Both the position numbers and the translations under genes were made by a program. Of a DNA stretch of 64,000 bases, positions 18,888 to 27,696 are shown piece after piece. The first letter of the stretch is position 1, and each line of letters begins with the position of its first letter. The stretch lies in NCBI GenBank assembly GCA_023015825.1, contig JALKAW010000009.1, forward strand, positions 62,001 to 126,000, read 5' to 3'. The notes beneath the pieces were generated by a model. It was not told where the DNA came from. It made no database searches and saw nothing but the letters and a program-made list of their open reading frames with translations. The DNA comes from Flavobacteriaceae bacterium S0862. Lineage in GTDB: Bacteria > Bacteroidota > Bacteroidia > Flavobacteriales > Flavobacteriaceae.

Positions 18888-18986
18888 TTCCCCAAAGCCA
18901 CTTTATATTGTCTTAGTGATTATTTTGAAGAAGATTTTTTCGACACTAAAAAAGTGGTGCACTTACCTTTGAAGTATAAAGGATAA
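18888..18986 (+). pseudogene. Remnant of a second rsmG 3' end
   Basis: Read in frame to TAA at 18984-18986, this gives F then PKATLYCLSDYFEEDFFDTK and KVVHLPLKYKG. It matches the intact rsmG C-terminus (PKATIYSLSDYFNEDFFETK...LPLKYKP) at 25 of 31 positions from the Pro on. DNA similarity begins at CTTCCCCAAAGCCACT (18887, compare 17956). There is no start codon or methyltransferase core, so it is a non-functional fragment. The divergence suggests it is the older native tail or came from a relative, not a recent copying event. Confidence 0.88.
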
Positions 18987-18996
18987 ATTAGCAAAT

Positions 18997-19026
18997 AAAA
19001 AAAACCTGCAATTGCAGGTTTTTTTT
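18997..19026. terminator. Perfect palindromic bidirectional terminator
   Basis: Eight A, CCTGCAA, TTGCAGG, eight T: a perfect 30-base palindrome between the cyclase/rsmG remnant region and convergent pruA. Confidence 0.88.
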
Positions 19027-19043
19027 ATTTATAACAGTATCTA

Positions 19044-20672
19044 CTATTCTCCTAAGAAAGGATATCTGTAATCTGTTGGAGTTACAAACGTTTCCTTAAT
19101 CATTCTTGGAGATACCCAACGTAATAAGTTTTGAGCGCTTCCAGCTTTATCATTTGTTCCTGAGGCTCTTGCACCACCAAATGGTTGCTGGCCAACAACT
19201 GCTCCTGTTGGTTTATCGTTAATATAAAAGTTACCTGCACAATTTTGAAGTGCTTTTGTAGCTTGCTCAATGGCATATCTATCGGTTGCTAAAATAGCTC
19301 CTGTTAGTGCATATTCACTAGTTTCATCTACCAACTTTAAAGTCTCTGCATACTCATTTTCATCATATACATAAATGGTCATAACAGGGCCAAATAACTC
19401 TGTGCACATGGTTGTGTATTTTGGTTCTTTAGTGACGATAACTGTTGGCTCAACGAAATAACCTTTACTCTTATCATAACCACCACCTGCAATAATTTCA
19501 GCATTTTCATCAGCTTTTGCTTGGTCAATATACTTTGCAAGTTTATCAAAAGAACCTTCATGGATTACTGCAGTTATGAAATTGCTTAAATCTTCTGGAG
19601 ATCCCATTTTAAAGGACTTGATGTCTTCTAACAAAAAGTTTTTCACATCACTCCACAAATTAGTAGGAATATAAGCTCTTGATGCCGCACTACATTTTTG
19701 TCCTTGAAACTCAAAGGCACCTCTTGCAATAGCAGTTGCAACTTGTTTTGCGTTTGCTGTTTTGTGAGCCACGATGAAATCTTTTCCACCAGTTTCACCA
19801 ACAATTCTTGGATATGTTTTATAGTTATGTATGTTGTTTCCTATTTGCTTCCAAAGCTCTTTAAAAATAAAAGTAGAACCAGTGAAGTGCAATCCAGAAA
19901 AATCAGGACTAGCCATTACTGTATTTGTAATCATTACTGGGTCACCAAACACCACATTGATTACACCAGCAGGTACACCAGCTTCTTTAAATACATCCAT
20001 AATTACTTTTGCAGAAAATATTTGGCTGTCGCTAGGCTTCCAAACAACTACATTACCCATTAAAGCCATACAAGCTGGAAGATTTCCAGCAATAGCAGTA
20101 AAGTTAAAAGGTGTTACAGCATAGGTAAAACCCTCTAGAGGTCTGTACTCAATTCGGTTCCATGCGTCACTACTACTTTCAGGTTGCTCCATGTAAATAT
20201 CAGTCATAAACTGAACGTTGAAACGTAAGAAATCAATCAACTCACAAGCGGCATCAATTTCAGCTTGATGAACCGTTTTAGATTGCGCAATCATAGTTGC
20301 AGCATTTATTTTAGCTCTATATGGTCCAGCTATTAGTTCAGCTGCTTTTAAAAAGATTCCTGCTCGTTGTTCCCAAGGCATTTCAGCCCAAGCTTTTCTT
20401 GCTCCTAATGCAGTAGCAATAGCTTCTTCTACATGTGATTGCTCAGCTAAATGATATTGACCTACAATGTGTTTGTGATCGTGAGGTGGAGACATTGTTC
20501 TCGTATTCCCAGTAGTAACGTCTTTACCATTTATGTACATTGGCACATCAGTTTTGCTATTAAACATGTCCTTGTATGCTTTTAAAACAGCGTCACGTTC
20601 TGGAGATCCTGGAGCATATCCTTTTACAGGTTCGTTGACTGCAATTGGTACGTTAAAGAAACCTTTTCCCAT
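19044..20672 (-). CDS. pruA: L-glutamate gamma-semialdehyde dehydrogenase (P5C dehydrogenase)
   Basis: A 542-residue NAD-dependent aldehyde dehydrogenase that oxidises pyrroline-5-carboxylate/glutamate semialdehyde to glutamate, the second step of proline use. It is a single-domain enzyme, not the bifunctional PutA. Motifs include FTAIAGNLPACMALMGNVVVWKPSDSQ, GLHFTGSTFIF, the catalytic Glu region RIVGETGGKDFIVAH, the catalytic Cys in FEFQGQKCSAASRAY, and INDKPTGAVVGQQPFGGARASG near the end. No proline dehydrogenase gene is adjacent. A TAACTTTG box lies 38 bases upstream. Confidence 0.95.
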   Translation of the reverse strand: MGKGFFNVPIAVNEPVKGYAPGSPERDAVLKAYKDMFNSKTDVPMYINGKDVTTGNTRTMSPPHDHKHIVGQYHLAEQSHVEEAIATALGARKAWAEMPWEQRAGIFLKAAELIAGPYRAKINAATMIAQSKTVHQAEIDAACELIDFLRFNVQFMTDIYMEQPESSSDAWNRIEYRPLEGFTYAVTPFNFTAIAGNLPACMALMGNVVVWKPSDSQIFSAKVIMDVFKEAGVPAGVINVVFGDPVMITNTVMASPDFSGLHFTGSTFIFKELWKQIGNNIHNYKTYPRIVGETGGKDFIVAHKTANAKQVATAIARGAFEFQGQKCSAASRAYIPTNLWSDVKNFLLEDIKSFKMGSPEDLSNFITAVIHEGSFDKLAKYIDQAKADENAEIIAGGGYDKSKGYFVEPTVIVTKEPKYTTMCTELFGPVMTIYVYDENEYAETLKLVDETSEYALTGAILATDRYAIEQATKALQNCAGNFYINDKPTGAVVGQQPFGGARASGTNDKAGSAQNLLRWVSPRMIKETFVTPTDYRYPFLGE

Positions 20673-20709
20673 AATATATTTTTGTTTTTGTAATTATTAA
20701 AAATGATTG

Positions 20710-20717
20710 CAAAGTTA
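20710..20717 (-). promoter_or_regulatory. -7 box upstream of pruA
   Basis: TAACTTTG on the minus strand in the divergent spacer between pruA and the NRDE-family gene. Confidence 0.4.
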
Positions 20718-20773
20718 CGATTTTTTTGATGATATTTTGTAAGTTGCTCAGTGGTTTACAGACTTAAAAATTT

Positions 20774-21499
20774 ATGTGTACAGTAACCCTTATTCCAACA
20801 GGAAAAAAAAGTTTTGTGCTCACATCTAATAGAGATGAAGCACCAAATAGAAAGACCTTGTCTCCAGATTTTTATAGTGTTAATAGCACTAAGCTACTTA
20901 TGCCAAAAGATGAAGTTGCTGGTGGTTCTTGGATTGGAGTTAGTGAAATGCAGCGTGTTTTGTGTGTGCTAAATGGTGGTTTTAAAATGCATGAGCGTAA
21001 AGCTTCTTATAGATTGAGCAGGGGTGTGGTTTTAAAAGATTTACTTATTGCTAAAAACCTTGATGAAACAATAAATACTTATAACTTAGAAGGTATTGAA
21101 CCTTTTACACTTGTTATTGTTGAGTGGAATCCTATAATCAAATTTAAAGAATTAATTTGGGACGGAAAAGATAAACATTTAAGTAGTTTACCTCTAAAAC
21201 CTATAATTTGGTCTTCATCTTCACTATACAATGCTGAAATGAAAAAAGAGCGATTACAGTGGTTTGAAGATTTTAAAAAAGATTTTGAATTGACATCAAG
21301 CAATATATTAAAGTTTCATAATACGGCAGGAAAAGGGAACGAAGACTATGGGGTGATTATGAATCGTTTTTATGTAAAAACCACTAGCATCACTCAAATA
21401 TCTAAGAATGATAATGACGTTATTATGAGTTTTGAAAACCTTCAAACAAAAGAAAAATCTAATCATAAATTCCAATTTCCTATCTCAGTAGATGACTAA
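20774..21499 (+). CDS. NRDE-family protein (TANGO2-like)
   Basis: A 241-residue protein beginning MCTVTLIPTGKKSFVLTSNRDEAPNRKT. The N-terminal Cys2 and the NRDE motif are the signatures of the NRDE/TANGO2 family, whose fold is related to N-terminal nucleophile hydrolases, so Cys2 may be the nucleophile after Met removal. Further family segments are GGSWIGVSEMQRVLCVLNGG and HNTAGKGNEDYGVIMNRF. The biochemical role of bacterial members is not settled. Its end overlaps the start of the next gene by eight bases, so the two are probably translated together. Confidence 0.85.
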   Translation: MCTVTLIPTGKKSFVLTSNRDEAPNRKTLSPDFYSVNSTKLLMPKDEVAGGSWIGVSEMQRVLCVLNGGFKMHERKASYRLSRGVVLKDLLIAKNLDETINTYNLEGIEPFTLVIVEWNPIIKFKELIWDGKDKHLSSLPLKPIIWSSSSLYNAEMKKERLQWFEDFKKDFELTSSNILKFHNTAGKGNEDYGVIMNRFYVKTTSITQISKNDNDVIMSFENLQTKEKSNHKFQFPISVDD

Positions 21500-22493
21500 T
21501 TCTGGAATCATTTTAACATTAGCTTATCCTGAAACCATTGTTATGGTTGCAGAGGAATGGTACTCGCCATACATGCGTTTTCTAGGTATTGGTAAAAAAA
21601 ATTATGTTAGAGCTGGTCATGCTGCGCTAGTTTTAATAAATAAGATGACTGGAGTTTTAGAGTATCATGATTTTGGACGCTATATTACGCCAATTCCAAA
21701 TGGTCGAGTAAGAGGAAAAGATACAGATCATGAATTGGATTTTCCTATTAAAGCTTTTATAAAGGAAGATAAAATTGAAAACTTAGATGATATTCTGCAT
21801 TTTTTGGCTACGCATCCAAAATTGACTCATGGTGATGGAAAACTAATAGCTTCGGTGTGTAATGCTATTAATTATGAAAAAGCACGAAATCATATTACTA
21901 GAATGCAGAACAGGCATTTTATTCGTTATGCAGCTTTCATAAAAGATGCTTGTAATTGTGCCAGATTTGTGGCCGATAGTTTAATAGCATCTGTAACTGA
22001 TTTTAAAATTAAGAAGCAATTAAAAAAGTCAAAATGGTTTACACCAAGTACGATTGGTAATGTTGTAATTGCTGATACAGAAAACAATATTTATGAAGTT
22101 AGTGAAGCTGGTAAGATTTTAGAATATCAATCATCTGTAAAAAAAGATAATAGACGTTATTTTTTAGATCGTTTAAGGCAGCATAAACCAAATTTTATTG
22201 GGACATTAGAACCTAAGCATATTGAAGATAAAAGTCATCATGCTCAGTGGTTAGATGGTATTGCAGCTGGTGCTTGGTTTGAATTGCATATAACTGATGT
22301 TATATATGAATATAGATTTAGACGCATTTCACCTTATGGAAATATTGATGTAGATGGGTTGTATAAAGTGGATAAAGAATGTTTTAAATATGAGGAAGGC
22401 TATAGTTTTGTGCACTATTCAAATTGTGCATTCTATCATATAGAACAGCAAGAAAAAATTTATAGATTCGATTTAATTAAAAGACTTAGTTAA
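21492..22493 (+). CDS. Conserved protein with a possible permuted papain-like fold
   Basis: A 333-residue cytoplasmic-looking protein. I recall similar flavobacterial proteins under the name DUF6695 but am not certain. The N-terminal half has RAGHAALVLINKMTGVLEYHDFGRYITP, and much later KDACNCARFVADSLIAS. A His strand followed by an acidic/aromatic strand, with the candidate Cys after it, is the order seen in circularly permuted NlpC/P60-type proteins (the YaeF/YiiX group), so a Cys-His hydrolase is possible; this is inference. It overlaps the NRDE gene by eight bases, and its 3' end overlaps convergent apaG by eight. Confidence 0.75.
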   Translation: MTNSGIILTLAYPETIVMVAEEWYSPYMRFLGIGKKNYVRAGHAALVLINKMTGVLEYHDFGRYITPIPNGRVRGKDTDHELDFPIKAFIKEDKIENLDDILHFLATHPKLTHGDGKLIASVCNAINYEKARNHITRMQNRHFIRYAAFIKDACNCARFVADSLIASVTDFKIKKQLKKSKWFTPSTIGNVVIADTENNIYEVSEAGKILEYQSSVKKDNRRYFLDRLRQHKPNFIGTLEPKHIEDKSHHAQWLDGIAAGAWFELHITDVIYEYRFRRISPYGNIDVDGLYKVDKECFKYEEGYSFVHYSNCAFYHIEQQEKIYRFDLIKRLS

Positions 22494-22872
22494 GCGCAAA
22501 AGGAGCACTTAATTTAAAAGATGGAATAACCACCTTAAATTTTTGGGTATCAGTGAAATTCACCATATTGTAGTGACCATGCATAGCTCCAAAAGGAGAT
22601 GCTAAGAGACAGCCTGAATTGTATGTATGAGATTCTCCAGGTTTTATAATTGGTTTTTTTCCTATAACACCTTCGCCCTCTACTATTTCATCTTTATTTA
22701 AAGCATCTAGAATTTTCCAATGTCTGGAATTTAACTGCACAGAATCTTTACTTTGATTTTCAATAGTAACTTTATAGCCAAAAGCAAAGTGTACTTTATA
22801 GTTTTTATAGAAAGTACCTTCAAAATTAGTTTCAACTGAAATTTTTATGCCTTTTGTTACTTGTTGTACCAT
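22486..22872 (-). CDS. apaG: ApaG domain protein
   Basis: A 128-residue protein from MVQQVTKGIKISVETNFEGTF; an in-frame ATG six codons upstream (22890) is a weaker choice. The beta-sandwich ApaG signature is present: YKVTIENQSKDSVQLNSRHWKI, GEGVIGKKPIIKPGESHTYNSGC, and SPFGAMHGHYNMV near the end. E. coli ApaG was linked to Co2+/Mg2+ handling, but the domain's molecular function is still unclear. It is a single gene with a T9SS plug-type gene upstream on the same strand. Confidence 0.92.
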   Translation of the reverse strand: MVQQVTKGIKISVETNFEGTFYKNYKVHFAFGYKVTIENQSKDSVQLNSRHWKILDALNKDEIVEGEGVIGKKPIIKPGESHTYNSGCLLASPFGAMHGHYNMVNFTDTQKFKVVIPSFKLSAPFALN

Positions 22873-22978
22873 GTTTTTTAGTGAGGACAAACAATTATTA
22901 CAATCAAAAATACTAAATAATTGCTTTATAATTTCAAAAATCTTATTTCTAAGATAATTTTAACAATTTAATGGATAA

Positions 22979-24223
22979 TCAGTTGGTAATAGTCGTTGAC
23001 GAGCCTTCGCCAATACCGATAAGTCTATCATATCGTGCTCCAAGGTTTCTATAGTAGACTAATACTTTATAATTGTTTTCTGTAACATCAAAATTTCCGC
23101 TAATGGCACCTTCGTCTAATTCTCCGTTTTCGTTAACTATAACATGTTTGTAATTATAGAACCCCTGTTTTAAAATTAGGGAGGTTTCGTAAAACCCTGA
23201 AGTAGGGTTGTAAGTCATTTTTGTATCTTCAGTTATAGCGTAATTATTAAAACCACCATAAACATGAATGTTTTTGCCAAAAACTTCTGGGTGTTGTAAT
23301 GAAAAATGTATAACCGTATAATCAGCTTCAATATCTGTATTATCTGTGTCTACAGCAGTAATTAAGTAGTTTCCGTTAATGTCTGGATTGTAAGTATAAG
23401 GTCTGTCTGCTCTAATAATATTTGTAAATAAATAGTGTTCGTATATATCTTTAAGGTCTACATATTGCACTCCAATATTTGCAGCTCTAACGTTTTTGTT
23501 TTCAAAATATAAATATTCGTTGCCTCCCCAAAAACTCGATTCGTCATCATATTTATAAATAAGCTCACGGCCAAGTGTATATTGTGGTTTTAGGTTTGTT
23601 ATACCGGTGTTTAAGTTGTTGTTTTGAATAACAGCAACTTTAACAGTTTGTTTAGGGTTGTTGAACAAAATTGTAGGTGATGATATTTTAAAATCAACCG
23701 ATTGCTTATGCTTAATGTATTTTACATTACGTGAACGTTTTATGGATACACCTACATTTGCCAAATTTTCATAAATCATGAATTTTCTGCTAAATACCAT
23801 GTCACCATTATCATCATATATTTTAAGAATATAATTTCCAGATTTTTTTATTCGGGTTTGTTGATTTGGTATTTGTAGCCTGTAATGCGAGTAAATTTGG
23901 TAGGTATTAAAAGAATTCTCATAATTTGAGATACGAATATTATCAAAACCCTGTAGATATTCCGATTTCAAGAGCTGTGAAGGTGTCCAGTCGAAATTAT
24001 AATGATTGATTACATAATAAAAGTCGTCCTCATTACCGTTAATGGCATCAAACGAGAGTTGCACTCGTTCATTAAGTTTAATGATTGGTAATTCACTTTC
24101 GTTCGTGTGGCCTTTGAAGTTGATGGTTTTTATAAAATCTGGTGGATTAACCTCTTCTTCAACTTGCGAAAAACCAAGAAAAGCGCACATAAGGAATAAG
24201 AATAAAAACTTATATTTTGTCAT
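22979..24223 (-). CDS. Type IX secretion plug-type protein (DUF5103)
   Basis: About 414 residues from MTKYKFLFLFLMCAFLGFSQ, a signal peptide cut before VEEEVNPPDF. The start at 24256 would place 11 residues before the signal. Segments diagnostic of the DUF5103/T9SS plug family are FKGHTNESELPIIKLNERVQLSFD, YYVINHYNFDWTPSQLLKSEYLQGFDNIRI, and the C-terminal DVTENNYKVLVYYRNLGARYDRLIG. In the Flavobacterium SprA structure a plug protein of this kind closes the translocon pore from the periplasmic side; whether this gene encodes that exact subunit or a paralogue cannot be decided here. PorT, another T9SS component, is at 9991. Confidence 0.85.
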   Translation of the reverse strand: MTKYKFLFLFLMCAFLGFSQVEEEVNPPDFIKTINFKGHTNESELPIIKLNERVQLSFDAINGNEDDFYYVINHYNFDWTPSQLLKSEYLQGFDNIRISNYENSFNTYQIYSHYRLQIPNQQTRIKKSGNYILKIYDDNGDMVFSRKFMIYENLANVGVSIKRSRNVKYIKHKQSVDFKISSPTILFNNPKQTVKVAVIQNNNLNTGITNLKPQYTLGRELIYKYDDESSFWGGNEYLYFENKNVRAANIGVQYVDLKDIYEHYLFTNIIRADRPYTYNPDINGNYLITAVDTDNTDIEADYTVIHFSLQHPEVFGKNIHVYGGFNNYAITEDTKMTYNPTSGFYETSLILKQGFYNYKHVIVNENGELDEGAISGNFDVTENNYKVLVYYRNLGARYDRLIGIGEGSSTTITN

Positions 24224-24329
24224 GAACATTTGAGTTATTTGGGTAAAGATAAGCAAATTTCATACCTAAAATTCTTTGAACTATTTGCATTGTAAAATTC
24301 TAAGTAATTTATTATGAAATTTGTTTATT

Positions 24330-24353
24330 AAATCCGTAAATTTGCACGGATTT
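24330..24353. promoter_or_regulatory. Inverted repeat over the nqr promoter
   Basis: AAATCCGT (24330-24337) and ACGGATTT (24346-24353) form perfect 8-base arms around AAATTTGC. The -7 box TAAATTTG (24337-24344) lies inside the loop region. It could be an operator or a start-site hairpin; this is inference from position. Confidence 0.45.
24337..24344 (+). promoter_or_regulatory. -7 box upstream of nqrA
   Basis: TAAATTTG, 37 bases before the nqrA start. A TTTG at 24320-24323 is too close for the usual -33 spacing. Confidence 0.4.
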
Positions 24354-24381
24354 TTAGACAACTAATCTCAAAAAATTAAAT

Positions 24382-25737
24382 ATGTCAAACGACATTCGAA
24401 TAAAAAAAGGTCTAGACATTAATCTTAAAGGTGAGGCTCAAAAGGCTAATGAAGCTGCTATTATTAGCAATTTCTTCACCATTAGACCTGAAGACTTCCA
24501 TAGTGTTATTCCAAAACTTGTTGCTAAAGAAGGTGTTAAAGTAAAAGCTGGTGAAACTGTTTTTTACGATAAATCTAATGAGGCTGTAAAATTTGCTTCT
24601 CCAGTATCTGGTGAAGTTACGGAGATTGCACGTGGTGAAAAACGTAGAATTTTATCTATTAAAATTCAAGCCGACAAAGAGCAACTTTATCAAGATTTTG
24701 GATCATTAAATGTTGATAATGCATCAGCGGATGAGGTAAAATCAAAATTATTAACTGCGGGTTGTTGGCCATTTATTAAGCAACGCCCTTACGATGTGAT
24801 TGCAAATCCCTATAAAGCGCCAAAAGCGATTTTTATCTCAGGATATGCATCAGCACCTTTAGCAGCTGACTTAGATTTTACACTTCAAGGTAAAGAGGCA
24901 GAATTGCAAGCAGCTATATCAGCATTGGGAAAATTAACTGAAGGAAAAGTGCATATTTCTGTAGGAAAAAACGCAAATTCACCATTAGTTAATCTTTCAG
25001 ATGCAGCTATTCATAAGGTTTCGGGACCACATCCTTCTGGAAATGTAGGCACTTTAATTAACAAAATTGACCCAGTTAATAAAGGTGAAGTAGTTTGGAC
25101 AGTGAATGCTCAAGATCTTGTTATTATTGGTGAGTTATTGTTAACTGGAAAATTTAATGCAGAACGTATTGTTGCCTTGGCTGGTTCGTCAGTTCAAAAG
25201 CCAAGATATTTTACAACAAAACTAGGTAGTGAAGTAGCAACAATGATTTATGATCATGGTATTGAAAAGGATGCTAACGTACGTATTATTTCAGGGAATG
25301 TTTTAAGTGGAAAGCAAATAAAACCTGATGGTTATTTAGACTATTACAGTAACGTAATTACTATAATTCCTGAAGGAGATGATTACGAATTCTTTGGTTG
25401 GAACAAGCCAATTTTTAATAAAATATCTACTTCGAGAGCATTAACTTTTTCTTGGTTAACTCCAAAGAAAAAATTCGACTTAAACACCAATACAAATGGT
25501 GAGCATCGTGCTTTTGTTACAACAGGAACTTTTGAGGAGGTTTTTCCGTTAGATATTTTTCCAATGCAAATCTTAAAGTCATGTTTGTATAAGGATTTAG
25601 ATGAAATGGAAGCACTTGGTATGTATGAAGTTGCTCCTGAAGATTTTGCGTTAACAGAATTTGTATGTGTGTCTAAACAGCCACATCAAAAAATTATACG
25701 AGAAGGCTTAGACTTAATGCTAAAAGAAATAGGATAA
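24382..25737 (+). CDS. nqrA: Na+-translocating NADH-quinone reductase subunit A
   Basis: A 451-residue cytoplasmic-side subunit of the six-subunit sodium pump that passes electrons from NADH to quinone. It starts MSNDIRIKKGLDINLKGEA, and family segments include FFTIRPEDFHSVIPKLVAKEGVKVKAGE, VSGPHPSGNVGTLINKIDPV and PKKKFDLNTNTNGEHRAFV. It is the first gene of nqrABCDEF. Its last base is the first base of the nqrB start codon (TAATG), so translation is coupled. The leader holds an inverted repeat over the -7 box, which may matter for control. Confidence 0.97.
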   Translation: MSNDIRIKKGLDINLKGEAQKANEAAIISNFFTIRPEDFHSVIPKLVAKEGVKVKAGETVFYDKSNEAVKFASPVSGEVTEIARGEKRRILSIKIQADKEQLYQDFGSLNVDNASADEVKSKLLTAGCWPFIKQRPYDVIANPYKAPKAIFISGYASAPLAADLDFTLQGKEAELQAAISALGKLTEGKVHISVGKNANSPLVNLSDAAIHKVSGPHPSGNVGTLINKIDPVNKGEVVWTVNAQDLVIIGELLLTGKFNAERIVALAGSSVQKPRYFTTKLGSEVATMIYDHGIEKDANVRIISGNVLSGKQIKPDGYLDYYSNVITIIPEGDDYEFFGWNKPIFNKISTSRALTFSWLTPKKKFDLNTNTNGEHRAFVTTGTFEEVFPLDIFPMQILKSCLYKDLDEMEALGMYEVAPEDFALTEFVCVSKQPHQKIIREGLDLMLKEIG

Positions 25738-26942
25738 TGGGTTTAAAAAATAGTTTACATAATTTTAAAGTAAAGAATAAAGACAAAAAATGGTTGCCAG
25801 CATTTTCTGCAATCCATACGTTTTTATTTATGCCAAACGAGACCACTCATAATGGAACTCATATAAAAGCAGCCGACGATTTAAAGCGTACAATGAATAC
25901 AGTTATCATGGCTTTAGTGCCATGTTTAATTTTTGGTATGTTTAATGCTGGTTATCAGCATCATTTAGCTGCTGGAGCAATTGAGAATGCTAGTGGATTT
26001 TTCGATTCGATTTTTTGGTCATGGGATAATTTAGTTATTGGTCTTTGGAGAGTATTGCCTTTGGTGGTAGTGTCTTATGGAGTAGGTTTAGCAGTCGAAT
26101 TTGTTTTTGCAGTTATAAAAGGACATGAAGTTGAAGAAGGTTATCTAGTAACTGGAATGCTTGTACCATTAATTGTTCCTATAGATATTCCGCTTTGGAT
26201 GCTTGCTGTTGCAGTAATATTTGGAGTAGTAATTGGAAAAGAAGTATTTGGAGGAACTGGAATGAATATTCTAAACCCTGCTTTAACAATAAGAGCCTTT
26301 TTATTCTTTGCCTATCCAACATGGATGAGTGGTGATAAAGTTTGGGTGCATGGTGCTGTAGAAAGAGCTGGAACACCTGATGCAATTTCTGGAGAAACCA
26401 TTTTAGGAAGTCTAGCACAAAATAATGAAGTCACCCACTCTGTAGCAGATATGTTCTTAGGGTTTATTCCTGGATCAGTTGGTGAAACATCAACGATATT
26501 AATTTTGCTTGGAGGGTTATTCTTAATCTTTGCTAAAATAGGAAGCTGGAGAATCATGTTATCTTCAGTTGTTGGAGCTTTAGTAATGGGATTAATTTTC
26601 AATTTTGTTGTGGATTCTGAATGGATTTCAGAAGGCAGCAAATTTTACGGATTAATGAGCACTACTTGGTGGCATCATCTTTTAATAGGTGGATTAGCCT
26701 TTGGTATTGTGTTTATGGCAACAGACCCTGTAACAGCATCGCAAACCAATAAAGGAAAATGGATTTATGGATTTTTGATTGGATTTATTTCTATAATGAT
26801 ACGAGTATTTAATCCTGCATATCCAGAAGGTGTAATGTTAGCTATCTTATTAATGAATGTCTTTGCGCCAACAATCGACCATTATATAGTTCAAGGTAAT
26901 GTTAAACGTAGGCTTAAACGTCTAAAACCAAAAACGGCTTAA
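25737..26942 (+). CDS. nqrB: Na+-translocating NADH-quinone reductase subunit B
   Basis: A 401-residue membrane subunit with about ten helices that carries riboflavin and a covalent FMN and helps form the Na+ path. Helices include TVIMALVPCLIFGMFNAGY, VLPLVVVSYGVGLAVEFVF, GTGMNILNPALTIRAFLFF and LLIGGLAFGIVFMATDPVTAS. The FMN-threonine site reads DAISGETILGSL, so the usual SGAT tetrad is SGET here. ApbE, the enzyme that attaches FMN to this threonine, is encoded at 44522, beyond the DUF6090 island. The nqrC gene starts two bases after the stop. Confidence 0.97.
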   Translation: MGLKNSLHNFKVKNKDKKWLPAFSAIHTFLFMPNETTHNGTHIKAADDLKRTMNTVIMALVPCLIFGMFNAGYQHHLAAGAIENASGFFDSIFWSWDNLVIGLWRVLPLVVVSYGVGLAVEFVFAVIKGHEVEEGYLVTGMLVPLIVPIDIPLWMLAVAVIFGVVIGKEVFGGTGMNILNPALTIRAFLFFAYPTWMSGDKVWVHGAVERAGTPDAISGETILGSLAQNNEVTHSVADMFLGFIPGSVGETSTILILLGGLFLIFAKIGSWRIMLSSVVGALVMGLIFNFVVDSEWISEGSKFYGLMSTTWWHHLLIGGLAFGIVFMATDPVTASQTNKGKWIYGFLIGFISIMIRVFNPAYPEGVMLAILLMNVFAPTIDHYIVQGNVKRRLKRLKPKTA

Positions 26943-26944
26943 CG

Positions 26945-27694
26945 ATGGAAAAGAAAACAGATAAAAATTTATATACAATGCTATTTGCCACTGGTATGGT
27001 AATAGTAGTAGGATCCTTGTTGGCCTTTGTTGCATCTTCATTAAGACCAAAGATTGATGAGAACAAGCGTATAGAAAAACAACAAAATATTCTATATGCG
27101 ATGGGAGTTAATGAGAATGACGAGAGCAGCGCCATTTTCGTAGCTGATGATAAAGTAGGTGCTGAGTTTCAAAAATACATTACCAATCAATTAGTCATTA
27201 CAAATGGTACTGAAGTAGTAGAAGATAATGAAGCGTATTTAATTGATGTTAAGAAAGAGCAGTCTAAAGCTAAAGATGGTGAAGAAAGACGTTTACCACT
27301 TTTTATTGGTGAGAAAGAAGGAAAAACATTCTATGTAGCACCAATTAGAGGTAAAGGACTTTGGGATGCTGTTTGGGCTTATGTTGCTATGGATAAGAAT
27401 ATGGTAGTGCTAGGTGCTTATTTTGATCATCAAGCTGAAACTGCAGGTCTTGGAGCCAATATTAAGCAACGTTTTTTTATGGATGATTTTATTGGAGAAC
27501 ATCTATTGGACAGCTCAGGAAACTTTGTTGGAATTAATATTTCAAAAAGTAATGGTGATCCTCTAAACGAAGATAAAACAGATAATGAAGTTGATGCAAT
27601 TGCTGGAGCTACTATTACTGGTGATGGTGTGTCAGCAATGTTACGAAGTGATTTAAAACTGTATGTACCTTATTTTAAAACATTAAAGAAGTAG
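26945..27694 (+). CDS. nqrC: Na+-translocating NADH-quinone reductase subunit C
   Basis: A 249-residue subunit with one N-terminal helix (MLFATGMVIVVGSLLAFVASSL) and a large periplasmic FMN-binding domain. The covalent FMN threonine is in DAIAGATITGDGVSAML near the C-terminus, matching the flavinylation consensus; RGKGLWDAVWAYVAMD precedes it. It sits two bases after nqrB and two before nqrD. Maturation needs ApbE in the periplasm; a lipoprotein ApbE is present at 44522. Confidence 0.97.
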   Translation: MEKKTDKNLYTMLFATGMVIVVGSLLAFVASSLRPKIDENKRIEKQQNILYAMGVNENDESSAIFVADDKVGAEFQKYITNQLVITNGTEVVEDNEAYLIDVKKEQSKAKDGEERRLPLFIGEKEGKTFYVAPIRGKGLWDAVWAYVAMDKNMVVLGAYFDHQAETAGLGANIKQRFFMDDFIGEHLLDSSGNFVGINISKSNGDPLNEDKTDNEVDAIAGATITGDGVSAMLRSDLKLYVPYFKTLKK

Positions 27695-27696
27695 TC

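Noticed and set aside
19698-20124. Two overlapping plus-strand frames (121 and 97 codons) opposite pruA
   Set aside because: Both lie inside the ALDH core of pruA and overlap each other in different frames, typical of AT-rich chance frames.
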